Assembly (NCBI GenBank): GCA_003991915.1
Contig: RQTK01000081.1
Span: 576,559 to 640,558, forward strand
Direction: 5' to 3'
Origin: Elysia chlorotica
Lineage: Eukaryota > Mollusca > Gastropoda > Plakobranchidae
Length of the DNA: 64,000 bases
Shown: piece after piece, positions 36,040 to 63,759 of the stretch
Layout of the letters: every line of letters starts with the position of its first letter
Position numbering within the stretch: the first letter of the stretch is position 1
Program-made: the position numbers and the translations under genes
Notes under the pieces: generated by a model
The model's input: only the letters and a program-made list of their open reading frames with translations
Database searches by the model: none
What the model was told of the DNA's origin: nothing

Positions 36040-37453
36040 TATTAATAATAATAAGAATAAAATGCATTAATATGTAAAAGTGAAGGGGTGAAATTTAAGT
36101 TAAAATGACATGGAGTCAATGAAAGATGTAAAAAAAGAAAGTTTTAACTCTACCTCTGAAAGTTTGAAAACTATAGGAAGCTAGCTAAAAAAGACTGTGG
36201 TAGACTTTTCTAAAAAAAAGACTATCAAGAAAACATACTTTTCTAATATATGATTAAGAAACAGTTCTATATATGTAGTTTAATTTTTATCAATAATGAC
36301 GCCTTAATTTTTAACTTCAGATGATATAGGAAATCTTTTACCGTTGATAAACTTATTTTTACAATTAAGCTGCTTAAGTCTGGATGGTGTTCCGAGAAAC
36401 ATCCCCTCAGTTTTGTCACCATTCATCTTAAGTTTATTCGCAGTTAGCCACTCCTTAACTGATGCTACATCATTCGGGACAGATAATAAAACATCAACAT
36501 CTTAGGGTAAGACTGCCTTGTACAATTGTGTGCCGTCTGCATATAGATAACAAAGAAAGTTCCTTTATACATTTAAGACATATTTGAGAGGGACTATGAA
36601 TATATTGAGAAAGGAACTGGCTCGAGAACGGAAAATTGAGGAACACAAAATTTCATAGTCGACTCTTAGGGCTGGATAAATACTGATTGCTGCCGATTTG
36701 ATAAATAGAATCCAACCCATTTTAAAACTGTACCACAAATACTGAAAGATGATAAATCTTTTAAAAGAAATGTCTGATCATTCGTTTCAAAAGCTGCAGA
36801 TGTGTCGAGCAATGCAAGCACTGACTCTTTCCCTTCATCACTAGCTAATAAAAGATCCGATGTTACCTAAAGTAATGCTGTCTCGGTGCTATGTGTACTT
36901 TTACAAGCTGACTGAAAAGGTTCTTTTAAATTGGTTTTGATTAAATGGTCATCTGTTTATCTTAACAAAACTTTTTCTGAAATCTTTGACAAAAAATGGT
37001 AGATTTGATAAGGTCTGTATTTTTTTCATTACAATTTGTACATTCCGTTTTAAGATGTTTTTGTTTAACAATTTTACAATTGCTTGTTTAAAAACTCATG
37101 GAACAGTGCTAAAAACTAAGTCAGATTCATTTAGTATACTAGTAATACTGGTCAAAAAATATCCATGCATTCCCAAAAAGCTCCACAGACAAAGGATCTA
37201 ATTGACTAAATTTCTGAGTGATTCAAGAATACTTTTTTAAACTTATTTTCACTAACTATTCTGAATTTTTAAATTTACTGGATAAAAAGATTTTCTGAAA
37301 ATGGCGGTTCTTCTGTGGATACTTCACGCCAATCACATCAATCTTTTTAAGGAAGCAATTATTAAAAGTTTCAAGCATTTGGTTCACATGAACATGGGAA
37401 GGAAATATTTGAGTGTTATCTTTTCCCAGTAAATCATTACAAATTTGAAACAA
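36040..37453 (-). mobile_element. Decayed L2/CR1-like LINE, antisense to TXN2
   Basis: On the minus strand, scattered frames carry RT landmarks in the correct order. ICNDLLGKDNTQIFPSH (37453 downward) is the pre-RT region. LLDTSAAFETNDQTF (about 36790) is decayed motif A. VPQFSVLEPVPFSIYS (about 36630) is motif B, with the usual G-S-V-L-G-P damaged. YADGTQLY (about 36530) is motif C with the second catalytic Asp replaced by Gly. WLTANKLKMNGDKTEGM (about 36440) follows. Many stops and frameshifts separate them. An ATT-rich tail at 36040 marks the 3' end. Confidence 0.82.
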
Positions 37454-38549
37454 TTCTTCACACGATCCACTCCCTTGTTGTCTCCTGTTTTTTTCCTTTT
37501 AACGAAGGTTCTGATTTCTGCAGAGTGAACAGTCAAACCTGTCTGAAGTTGAAAACATGGACACTTACATTGTACATTGTATTTGCTTACACGTTAAAAC
37601 AAATACATTGCATAATTATCATCTAATTCGAAAACAATATTTTGACAGGTAGATCAGTCTGTAGAGCTTGCAGATTTCAATTAGAAGATTCCTAATTAGC
37701 CCCGCTGCGACCATATTTATTTCCTACTGTTTGGATCTGTATCACCAGTTGAATCAAAGGACCTGGTACAGTAGAACTCAAATACAAAATACTTGGGATT
37801 AAAAAAACACCCTACGTTGAACAGATAGAAATCGCGGATTTTTCATCTTCTTTTTCTTCTGTAAATTATCTTGGATCCAGCAAAATAATCTCTACCCATC
37901 CTCGGATCCAACAAACCAGAAGTGTCAGAAAGCTTACAAAAACGCTGCCAAATTATTTAAAGTTTTGAGGATTTGGTTTACAGGAACATGGGAAGGAAAT
38001 ATTTGAGCATTATCTTTTCCCAGTAAATCATTACAAATTTGAAACAATCCACTGCCTTGTTGTATCCTGTTTCTTTTCTTCTATTAGAAGTTCTGACAAA
38101 TGTTCTGATTTCTGCTCAGTGAACAGTCAAACCTGTCTGAAGTTGAAAACATGGACACTTACATTGTACATTGTATTTGCTTAGACGTTAAAACAAATAC
38201 ATTGCATAATTATCATCTAATTCTAAAACAATGCTTTGACAGGTAGCTCAGTCTGTAGAGCTTGCAGATTTCAGTCAGGAGATTTCTAATTAGCCCCGCT
38301 GCGACCATATTTGGTTGCTACTGTTTGGATCTGTATCACCAGTTGAGTCAAACAAAGGGCCTGGTACAGTAGAACTTGAATACAAAGTACTTGGATTAAA
38401 AGAACACCTTACATTGAACAGATAGAATTCACAGATTTTTCATCTTCTTTGTCTTCTGTAAATTATCTTGGATCCAGCAAAATAATCTTTACCCATCCTC
38501 GGATCCAGCAAACCAGAAGTGCCGGAAAGCTTACAAAACGCTGCCAGAC
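37352..38549. repeat. Tandem duplication of a ~0.6-kb block
   Basis: 37352-37950 and 37951-38549 align along their whole length, both passing through GAACATGGGAAGGAAATATT, GAACAGTCAAACCTGTCTGA, TAGCCCCGCTGCGACCATAT and GGAAAGCTTACAAAACGCTG-type anchors. Each copy includes a tRNA-like scrap (GGTAG(A/C)TCAGTCTGTAGAGC). Confidence 0.9.
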
Positions 38550-39525
38550 ACACTAAATTTATTTTAAAATTAACCAAATAACTGCTGGGTTGTCACAAAA
38601 CCCCACTTGTCCCATAAGCCAGGACTGACATTATAATGTAGTGTACGGTAAAACAGGTTGTTTCAATGAAAAATGATAAGCAGAGAGGGGAAGGCACGAC
38701 CAAGAGTAGCAGCAGCTGACAGACATAGTCGAGCAAGATACAGGGAAAGTTATACTAGTAGTAGAGCAGCTGATAGTCGAGCAAGATACAGGGAAAGTTG
38801 TACTTGTAGTAGATCACTCGATGGATGAGTGTGTGATTGGCTTAACACAATCTAGGTCCAAAATTGAAATGGAGGTAGGTTATTGGGGTAATGAGCCACT
38901 TATGGCTTCAACAAACTATTGCAAATTAACATGTTAGTTAGTTGAATCCGAGTTGTACTGTTTTCTATTTGTTTCTGTGTTGAAGCAATTAAAACATGTC
39001 ATAATATGGCATTGGCAAGGGTCTATCAATTTCTAAGAAGACGTCCTATCATATTTTGCGAATCTATGAGATGTATGAAGCTTTTCTACACCTCCCCTCT
39101 CTTTCTCTCTCTACACAGTCATCTTTAATATGATTTCTTTAATATTGCTCATAAAATTATACATTTATCCATAAACATTGATTATGTTTGTTGGCGTTTC
39201 CCCAAAAAGACTTTAGACTTTTTAGATTTTTATTGTAATACTTAGGTTAGCGTTGTTGCAATGTAAAAATGGCCATACACCTGTATTTAGGTTAGGTGTT
39301 TAACATGAGGCATTCTTTACGAACATTACGCTGGACTGGGTACATGTATTCAACTGAACAACTGGCTACCTTGGCAGGTCCTGGTCACAAATTTTATACC
39401 TTAAAACTTTAATGGTAAATTTAACATAAATAAATGTACAAGGAACACACAATAATAACTAATACATGTATGATGAAGTTCATGCTAAACATAAAACAAG
39501 GAGTCGTTTGTGTGTTTATGTGACT

Positions 39526-39531
39526 TTTATT
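39526..39531 (-). terminator. Poly(A) signal of NOL12
   Basis: TTTATT on plus (AATAAA on minus), ~21 bases beyond the stop codon at 39552-39554. This would give a very short 3'UTR. Confidence 0.5.
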
Positions 39532-39551
39532 ATTCAGTTTTGATAAAATTC

Positions 39552-42500
39552 TTATTTCTTTTTGCCTTTTCCTTTCTTCCTTCCTTTCTTCTTTGATTGA
39601 AGTTTCTGTCTCAACATCTGCTTCTTTTTCATCTTCTTAACTTTCTGTTTTTGGGAGGAGAGCTGATTACTGCAATGAGCAAGTCTGGGAAAGGAATCAA
39701 AACATGTCTTTGTAACATCGTTGCAAAAGTTAACATTAAAATGTGCCATTTATATATTATTTTTTTATAATAAATTTACAATTTAGACTACTTACAGGAT
39801 CAGGGAGGAAGAGCAGGAGCAGGGACATAAAGAACTCATAAACTACTATACCTTTGAAGCAGAGTGGTAGAAAGAGAAAAGGAGAGAAGGAGAGAAACAT
39901 TGTGTGCTACCATTGCTGAAGCGTATTTACCAGTATACGGGTGTTTTTCACACACGAATGGATTGGCTTCCAGGAAACCATGGCATATGGTTCAGAGGAA
40001 AACAATCAACATAGAATAACACAGATAGAAGCATAAAACAAAAATTGAGGAATACATACTGCTTTTTATCTTAATATTGGCACCATTAAATTAAAGAATT
40101 ACGCAGAATTATTGGCACCATTAAATGAAAGAATTAAGCAGATTTTTCACAGCCGAGTGTTTTTCACCCATGAGTGGCGGTGAAGGTTAAGCATGGGACT
40201 TTCATAAAATGTAATAATAATACAAGTTTTAAACATAAACTTTTTATTATTAATATTATTATTATTATTATGGAACACAAGTTCAGCTACCATACTTTAA
40301 TTACACATGTATATTAGTTGAATGAATAGTGTATATATATTATATACACATTTAAAAAAAATAATATAAAGCAATTACTGATGTTGTAGAGATTTCTTTC
40401 CCAGTGGTTGTTCTGGCTCCTTTTCTTCTTCTTCTTCTGATGATTCATTATCGCCTTTATTGCCCTGCAGCAGACAAACAACAAAATGGAAAATTAAGAT
40501 CGCAATACAGACAGAGAATGTTTGGAGCTAACTAACTCATGCATTCAAGTTATTCTGGGGACAATTTTCGAAAAATAACCAAGTACTATAACACTGTGTT
40601 TTGATAAAATCTGTGAAGATAATAACGTACACATATTACAATTTGGAATATTTTTAGCAAGCAGAAAAGCCATAGTGACATTTTGTAGCACTTAAAAAAA
40701 TATTTTTTTTTTGTATGTGCACTTTGCATTCTCTTTTAGTTAAAACACTAGGGGTCATTAAGTATGTCACAGTACCCCACAGCTTTTCGAAAGCCTTCTT
40801 ATTTGCATATCTTAAGACAAGTGGTAAGCTAACCAAAACGTTATAATTACAACCGTAGAACAAAGCGCATCGATTTACAGTTATGATGTATGATTACATT
40901 TAATTCAATTTTAAGATAGAATTAGAAAACAGTAAACCAGATTTTGGAAAACAGAAAAAGACAACAAAAATTGTCCCATTCACAGACATGCAATTATAAT
41001 TACCAAGTAATTCTCTCACTCAGTCTGTCTGTCAGTGTCCCCCCTCCCCTCTTCCTGCCTTTTGCAGATCTTCCTTTTAGCCATGGAGTTATACTATTGT
41101 GGCAGTAACTTGAACAGTAAAGTCAAGAAAATCCCATTCACAACATGTTTCCTAACAGTTTGACTAAATTTGGCATAAATGGACTTATGTCTATTTACAA
41201 TTCCCTGTTTAACCGTAAAATGGTGTGACCTGATCACCAGGCCCTAGACCCTTGGAGATGTATCCTTTAAAATGACAATGAAATATTGCAATGCTAGAGA
41301 GAATAACATTTCTTACAAATCCAGTGTTTTGACCAAGTCGAAGACCAGATTTCCCCACAAAATCCACTTCACTGATGTTGGAAATGGTCACAGTATGCTC
41401 CGGCAGATCGAATACTTCAGGTTTTACCAACTGTTCTATTTCAGGTAGTTGCAGAGCACTGGTTTTACTACTGGCCTTTGATTCTCTTGCCTGCAATTAA
41501 ATTTTGAAATGTCATGCATTGTAAACAACTTATAGCAACTGGCTAAACAAAGGACCTATAAATAATAGTACATGTAGAAAGAAGTAAAATGAAAAGAATG
41601 TCGAGTAATATACATGAAGATAAAAACATGTTTACCTGTGAATTATATTATAAGAACACCTAGTTGAAGAAGAAATTCAGTAAAAAAATTCAATTTGACT
41701 CAAATAGACCAACTAGTACAGTTGTAAAGCTTTTAAAATATATGCCCTTTAGAGGGCGCCTGATGCAAAATGTTAAAAAATGAACTCATGGAAAAAATGT
41801 TTTAACGGCAGGTTTCTAAGACATTGCTGTCAAACTAATTCCAACATTGAAAAAAATCATTTGTGAAAGATCTGCACCTGTTTCAAAAGCAATTTTCTTT
41901 CCTCCAAAATTTTTTTGTCATGTTTCTCTCTGGCCAACTTTCGACGCTCATTTTTACGCTTTTGAAAGCCTCGAAGATATTCTCTGGTGAGACAACAAAG
42001 AAAGGATAATGATTGAAATAACAACATTAATGGTGAAAATATGCAAACCCTTTCGTCATATGACAAGCTCAGAAGATGGTTATTTCAAATAGTTGGTAAG
42101 AAATATGGGTGCGTAACAATCATTCCCTTTTGTTCCATGCATAAAGTGATATATCTGTGTTCTTCTTAATTAAGTGATAACACAAATATAATTTATTACA
42201 AAAACAAGAAAATAATTAATAGATTTTAGACACTCTTGACAATATTCTCTTTTTATCATAATTGTCTTTACTGAAATTGATTTTGATCTTTTAATTCTTT
42301 AAGCAGGTTAGAAATTGATTTTGATCTTTTAATTCTTTAAGCAGGTTACAATTTCTATACATAGCTACACAACTGACAAAATAAAGAAAGGGCTATACTC
42401 AAACTGATAGACTTAGATCAAGGTCTGAAAAAAGCAGATCATTGATATATTAAAATAATCTTATTGCTAAAATTAAAACTAGTAAAAGCCTAACTATTGG

Positions 42501-43666
42501 TTTCATTTCATGTGAGAAGCTGATAGCGGCTCTATATATATGTACTCAGTACTGTTACTCATGTCATAGAGCTGCTAGCGGTGGCGGCAGCTTTAACAAA
42601 TAGGATGGGAAAGATCCATCTTCACCACATCCAAGTTTTATATAATATATAATTATATAGGCCCTAGTTAGGCCGATAGCTTTTCAGAGGAAGTGAGTAT
42701 GGTAAAACAGGCAGTTCGGCACTCCTTGAGTTTTGTGGTCCCTAGCCTGTGGGCGATCAAACGGGTGGGCGGTCGGAATTCGATTATTAAAATTGAATAC
42801 AATACAAGCCAGCTGCACTCCCTGTCTTTTTGGTACCTTTTTATATTAAAATTGATTAAAATACACGCCAGCTGTACTCCGTCTTTTTGTTTTTTTAATT
42901 GTATTGCCATGTTTTGTTTGATTGAAAAAGACAGGATGCGATTTGATTGTATTCAATATATTGTTTATTTGAACACTGGTAGAATGCGGGCGGGGAAGGG
43001 GGGTTGGGACAACATATACAAGCACATAAGAATTAGGCCAAATTGATCTGATAAGCAATTTAAACTTTAGATCTCTATCTCTTTCTCTCTCTCTAACTCG
43101 CTTGCTCTGTCTGTCTGCCTGTATGTCTCTTTTATCTCTCTCCCCTCTTCACAGTTTGACTGACTCCCATGTAATCGAACCCTACCCACCCACCCCTCGA
43201 ATCCTGCCCACCAAGCCATTTGATCGCCCACAGGCTAGGGACCACAAAACTCAAGGAGTGCCGGCAGTTCTGAAACTACTTTCATTTAAGCTAAAAATGT
43301 TTTACAGAAGTAAGATACAAAAAATTGTTTTTAAACAGAAATATGATGCAAATTTGCTTATTTTAGCCCTGTCGATTAACCGAAATTAGCCAAAGTTAGA
43401 TAATCTAGACTAGATTCTAAGATCTAATCCCGGCCAAAGTTTGGCCCAAACCAAAAGAAAAACATGGATTCAAGTCTATTTTTATCTAGATTTAGAATCT
43501 GTGTAGGTTCAAACATTGTGTTTGATACAGGGTTTCAAAACAGTATCTTCTTCAGTCTATATCTAGATTATATGCCTTACTGTCGCAATTTTTCATCAAA
43601 CTCTAGAAATGTCTTAGTTTTTCGGTTCTTCGGGCGGTGTTTTCCTTTCCCACTGGAGGCAGCCAT
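39552..43666 (-). CDS. NOL12: Nucleolar protein 12 (NOL12, Rrp17/Nop25 family)
   Basis: RNA-binding/5'-3' exonuclease-type factor of rRNA processing in the nucleolus. Exons (minus): 43666-43581, 41983-41878, 41490-41317, 40464-40379, 39684-39552 (TAA); phases 2,0,0,2; 194 residues (human 213). Residues 1-15 are basic (MAASSGKGKHRPKNR). Then comes the family core KTKTFLEFDEKLRQEYLRGFQKRKNERR, where exon 1 and 2 join inside the Gln codon, followed by a long Lys/Arg/Glu helix (REKHDKKILEERKLLLKQ). Exon 3 carries LPEHTVTISNISEVD, matching the conserved HTVTVTTIS-type block. Exon 4 is acidic (NESSEEEEEKEPEQP), and exon 5 is a Lys/Arg nucleolar-type tail (KKKGRKKGKGKKK). Exon 4 could also end at an in-frame TAA if its donor is skipped. 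Confidence 0.9.
42273..42348. repeat. Exact 38-bp tandem duplication in NOL12 intron 1
   Basis: 42273-42310 is repeated base for base at 42311-42348 (GAAATTGATTTTGATCTTTT ...). Confidence 0.97.
42690..43275. mobile_element. Foldback/MITE-like element with terminal inverted repeats in NOL12 intron 1
   Basis: 42719-42760 (CACTCCTTGAGTTTTGTGGT ...) is the reverse complement of 43218-43261, with ~42 bases essentially perfect and weaker complementarity for another ~20-30 bases on each side. Between the arms are a direct repeat (ATTGAATACAATACAAGCCA / ATTGATTAAAATACACGCCA) and (CT)-rich filler. No transposase is present. Confidence 0.7.
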
Positions 43667-45038
43667 CTTGAAACTCAGTATGTAACCAGGAGGTGAAAAG
43701 CTAAGTGTCGAATCACTTTTATATATTCATTAATATTTTTATGTCTTTTAATTACAGAGTATATAAATATGGACCTATATAATTAATTTTTTGCTGTTTA
43801 AAAATCAGCTTCATCATTATAGTTTTGGATAGTTTGAAAGAAATCTCATGGCTAGAAAATGGATATTATTTTGTAACTGCTTCGCGAATAGGATTTAGCC
43901 CAAGAGGCATCATCTTGCTTCCTTGTCACATGATACTCCTATTCCTTGAACATAAACAATCAAGGCATCCGAAGTAATGCCGAGATGCCCATCAGCAGCC
44001 TATGAGTCACGCCTCGCATGCTAGCTTTTCCAAAACACTAAATCTAGTAATCTAGATATCTAGTTATATATTATCTAGTTATATATTAATCAGATAATCT
44101 AGTCTAGATTTTGAAAATACTGGATACACACAGGCCTCTTGTACTGTCTTAATTTTCAATGGTTTGCGATCCAGGCATCTTCTTAAATGCCATGTAAGGT
44201 TTGTTGTAAGGAATACGCAGATTTTGTCATAGTCTTGATTAATAGATACTATAGATGTAGGGCCTATATTGTTTGTTTTAGTCTAGATGACAATTCTAAG
44301 AACAAAATATACCTTATCTTTTTCTGTATACCTATTAAAGAATAATTAAGTGTCACCTCAAATAAAGTTTGCATGAAATTTTCTCTTTTTATTGACTTAA
44401 ATCTATACAATGGCATCTAGATCTGTCTCAGAAAAGAAGCTCCAGAAAGTGAAATAATCACTTTACCTGTTTTTTGAATGTCCTAGATTAGGTCTTTGAA
44501 ACAAAAAAAATGTTATTTTTAAGCCTTGGACTTAAAATCTGTTAGAAAAATCTATTTCAGATGGTGGGTTTCTAATTATACTTTCAACACGTTCAAAATT
44601 ATTTTCCTTTTGCAGAGACTGTTAATTGTTTGGTAACTGACAGTTTATAAATGTAATTGTCTACGCAACCTAGAGTTATATCTGTGTGTGAATTAGGCGA
44701 GAGATGGGTAGGAGATGTGGAGGGAACAGCTCATGATATCAGGAGGCGCAGGCAATAGGTTGGTTGACATCCTGTTTTTAAGTAACATCTGTGCTCTGTA
44801 GAAACCCTCGCATTTTGATGACTTTTTTTTTCAGTGTCAACAGGCATCTCTTTTTAAATAGCTTCTCTTATATAAATGCTTTTGCATTTATGTACCAATT
44901 GAGACATATTTTCCTCTCTTCCACAGGATGTGCTCACCAAAAGAGATGATTTAATTCTTAACCACAAAATTTCCAGTGCAAAAAGGATAGCCATTCTGCA
45001 GCTCAGAACAAAATTATTCCCTCATCAAGACTGTAATC
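43667..45038. other. Divergent intergenic region, NOL12 (-) and TMEM130-like gene (+)
   Basis: 1.37 kb between two start codons that point away from each other. A CTTCCACAG acceptor at ~44926 suggests that the plus gene's first coding exon begins there after an upstream untranslated exon. AT-rich with repeated CTAGAT words (44030-44115). No TATA or CpG-rich promoter stands out. Confidence 0.55.
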
Positions 45039-60728
<15,690 letters not shown>

Positions 60729-60743
60729 GTGAGTTCACGACCT

Positions 60744-60908
60744 CATTCTGTGTCTGTAGAATAGTACAACGACCACATTCTATGTCCGTAGAATAGTACA
60801 CGACCACATTCTATGTCCGTAGAATAGTACACGACCACATTCTATGTCCGTAGAATAGTACACGACCACATTCTATGTCCGTAGAATAGTACACGACCAC
60901 ATTCTATG
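60744..60908. repeat. 31-bp tandem repeat, about 5 copies, just after exon 5
   Basis: Unit ACATTCTATGTCCGTAGAAT + AGTACACGACC; each unit contains the palindrome TTCTAtgtccgTAGAA. The array starts ~16 bases after the 5' splice site at 60729. Confidence 0.95.

Positions 60909-60964
<56 letters not shown>
60909..60964. repeat. (TTA)n microsatellite
   Basis: Pure TTA run joined directly to the 31-bp tandem array. Confidence 0.97.
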
Positions 60965-60966
<2 letters not shown>

Positions 60967-61001
60967 CTTCTTCTCCTTTTTTCTTTCTTTATCCCTTTGT
61001 G

Positions 61002-61245
61002 GGGGCGCGGTGGCGGTAGAACATCGGCTTCCGACGCAAAAGGGTCGGGTTCAGGCCCCGGCGATTTCACCTCCCTACTGGTTGGGTCGGTGTCAGTTTC
61101 ATGTGACCAGCTGAGACGGGAGTCATGGTATCACCGCCCTGTCTCGTGTGTGGCAGCACATGAAATTGTCAGGTGTCAGTCTTGGGGCCCCTCCACAATA
61201 TAGCCTGTATAGTGCTGATGTTGGACTATAAACCAACCCAACAAC
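61002..61245 (+). repeat. SINE, main family, near full length
   Basis: Head GGTAGAACATCGGCTTCCGA with B box GTCGGGTTCAGGCCCCGG, then CCTCCCTACTGGTTGGGTCG, GGGAGTCATGGTATCACCGC, GGGGCCCCTCCACAATATAG, and TGTTGGACTATAAACCAACC at the end. Confidence 0.92.
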
Positions 61246-61789
61246 TCCATCCCTTTATTTCTTTTTCTTTCCCCTTTCTCTCTTTGCCAAACCAGCCACA
61301 CATAATGCTACAATACTCAGCGATAGACTCAAGTCTGCGACATTTTCTTTTCTGGGTGCAGTAAAAATTTCATTCACACTATTTCGCCAAAGATCTTTTA
61401 TTTTCCTCTGTTAACACTTGAGAAATAAGTAGTTTATTTATACATGTATTCTAATTCAGGATTTCCTGTAAAATTGCCGTGATTTAGCTTAACCGCTCAT
61501 AAAGAGGACTTGATAATGCGTCATGGATGTTTGGTTTTTTTCTAACTCAAAATCAGACACTTGGAAAGAAGGAAGTTTAACAATGGCGACACTTGGCCTT
61601 CAAATTACAGTCGTCATTGCTTGCATCTTGTATTAGACTTTGGCTTCTTGGGTTCAAAGAAACTAGAGAGGTCGTAACCGAAGCGCTCTACTAATATTGA
61701 GAACAAAAGTCAATAGGTCAAAAATCCGCGAGCAAAAAACGTGAATTTTTTGTCACAAAAAGTTCTTTTATATCTAATTGATTATTGTC

Positions 61790-61940
61790 CTTCTGGAGTT
61801 TGATACGATATCCTCGCACTGTCTTTGTGTGTCACCATGTACAATTGTCAGACGTTAGTCTTGGAACCCGTGCCTCTTAAAAAATCTTATATAGTACTGG
61901 CGTTAGACGTTGAGGAACCAATTCAACTTAACTCAACTGG
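61790..61940 (+). repeat. Diverged SINE fragment
   Basis: ATACGATATCCTCGCACTGT, CAATTGTCAGACGTTAGTCT and TATAGTACTGGCGTTAGACG follow the order of the main family's 3' half. Confidence 0.65.
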
Positions 61941-62597
61941 GGAAACCCAGGGAACGCAAAATTAATTAAAAACAATGATTACTCATTCTTTGTGAAGCAG
62001 CGTCTTTTATCTCATCTGCGTACAACACTCATTTGCCTACGACATGATTGAGGCTTCCCGTGAACACAGTGCAATACCGTCATGTGCTGACTGTTGCTGA
62101 GATTTGTCTTTTCTTTCTTGACGCAGCGGTAATTTCATTTGCATTGGTTCATTCTTAATCCTGTTTCAATCGGTGGGTTACTTTGAGGATGAGAAAGCCT
62201 TGAGTCATGGCTTGCGTTGTCCGATATCTTGTGACTTCCTAGCTGTGTCTTGCTATACACTGGGCTTGACCTTTAGACCCCGCGTGGCGGTACCATGCTG
62301 GCTTCGTGCATCTCTATTGTCATATGTCTTGACAGAAAATAGAATACGACACATAATGAAATGTGTGTAAAACTATGCAGTATTATGATATTAATGTCGG
62401 TGTCATATTTACGCTAGCAAGAGATAACATCACATAACATCCACCGCTTCACTTCCTACTTTTCCTCTCCTCATTTTTTCCCCCGAGGTTTGAGGTGGGA
62501 TGGTGTCAAAAAACTCAACACCTTGGTTTCATCGTCTGCATTTTGGCTACTTCGCGTTAGAGACCTAAAACTTATTAGAGCTTTTTTACTTCCTGTC

Positions 62598-62601
<4 letters not shown>

Positions 62602-62655
<54 letters not shown>

Positions 62656-62688
62656 AGAAAGAGGTTGTGCGTATGTGTGTGTGTGTGT
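62602..62688. repeat. (GA)n and (GT)n microsatellites
   Basis: GA run 62602-62653 and a short GT run 62675-62688. Confidence 0.95.
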
Positions 62689-63726
62689 AGATTCTAAAGA
62701 TCGCATGAGATATATTTATTTGCAAAAACTTGTAAATCCTTGTATGCATGTGTAACTGTACTTTCTGCTCATAAATGGTTTTTATAATTGAACATCAATC
62801 AAATTCTTAAATCTAAATAAAAAATGGTTGCGCTAGCATTTTCCCCATCCGTCATCATGACGCTAATGACCAATTGAAAGTGCTGGAGTCCTGTGCGTTT
62901 TAGAGCAAAGGTCAACATGGGGCCAGCATATCCACCAATACTTTCATTGTGAGGCTTCGCTTGTCTCTCCGCTGATGCGTATGAATACGAACTACTTAGG
63001 GAACAATAAAACGGAGGGCCATTTACACTGGTATCATTTTCATTATGTAACAAAACAGCCCAACTGTCTTTGACGTCATGTCGGTAGCTCATTTTCCTGC
63101 TGACGTTTTGAAAATCTCTCTCCGTGTGCGTCGGCGTGTTATATAGAACGCGTCGGAAAGCTTTCTGAAAGGTTGGAGTTCGGTTACATCGATTCCCCTC
63201 TCTCCGGTGATGGGTCGGGACATAAACCGTTTGGCTTGTCTGTTGGATTTAGGACACAATTTGGATTGCGCATGCTCACAAGAAGTTATGCCACGCTCGA
63301 GGTTATGTGATGCAGCATGCTGTAGTTTAGCAGGCCAATCCGAAAAAATATCAATAGAAGGTACATTTGATAAATAATTATTTGTAGTGCCAAAATCTGT
63401 TGGCGGTTCTTATGAATACGATAAATAATGTGGGCCTTTCAGCATAAGCATGTCTTGTTCAAGGTTAAAGGATACTACATCATAAGTAGAAGGATAGTCC
63501 AAAAGAATCTAACTTCAATGGAACATAATTATTACGTCTGACCGCATAACAAGTGTTTGTTGTGGTTGGAAGATCAAAGTGTAAGAACTGTATGCCCGCA
63601 ATGCTCCAAATCGGAATTAACGTAGGTGAAACTGATACACTGGTCTTAAGTTCATCCATTATTCATGCACACTTTTAACCCTTTCAATTCAATATTAGAG
63701 TAACAAAAGTGAAGAATAATGTATGA

Positions 63727-63728
<2 letters not shown>

Positions 63729-63758
<30 letters not shown>

Positions 63759-63759
63759 C
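63729..63759. repeat. (CA)n microsatellite
   Basis: Pure CA run of about 15 units. The remaining sequence 61941-64000 shows no further exon of the TMEM130-like gene that I can support. Confidence 0.95.

Larger units (their letters stand above)
34526..39551. other. Tail-to-tail region between TXN2 (+) and NOL12 (-)
   Basis: The TXN2 3'UTR probably runs to the AATAAA at 35559-35564. Beyond it are an inverted LINE relic (36040-37453), a ~0.6-kb tandem duplication (37352-38549), and AT-rich sequence with no exon I recognise up to the NOL12 stop. A short (GT)n lies at 35129-35142. Confidence 0.6.
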
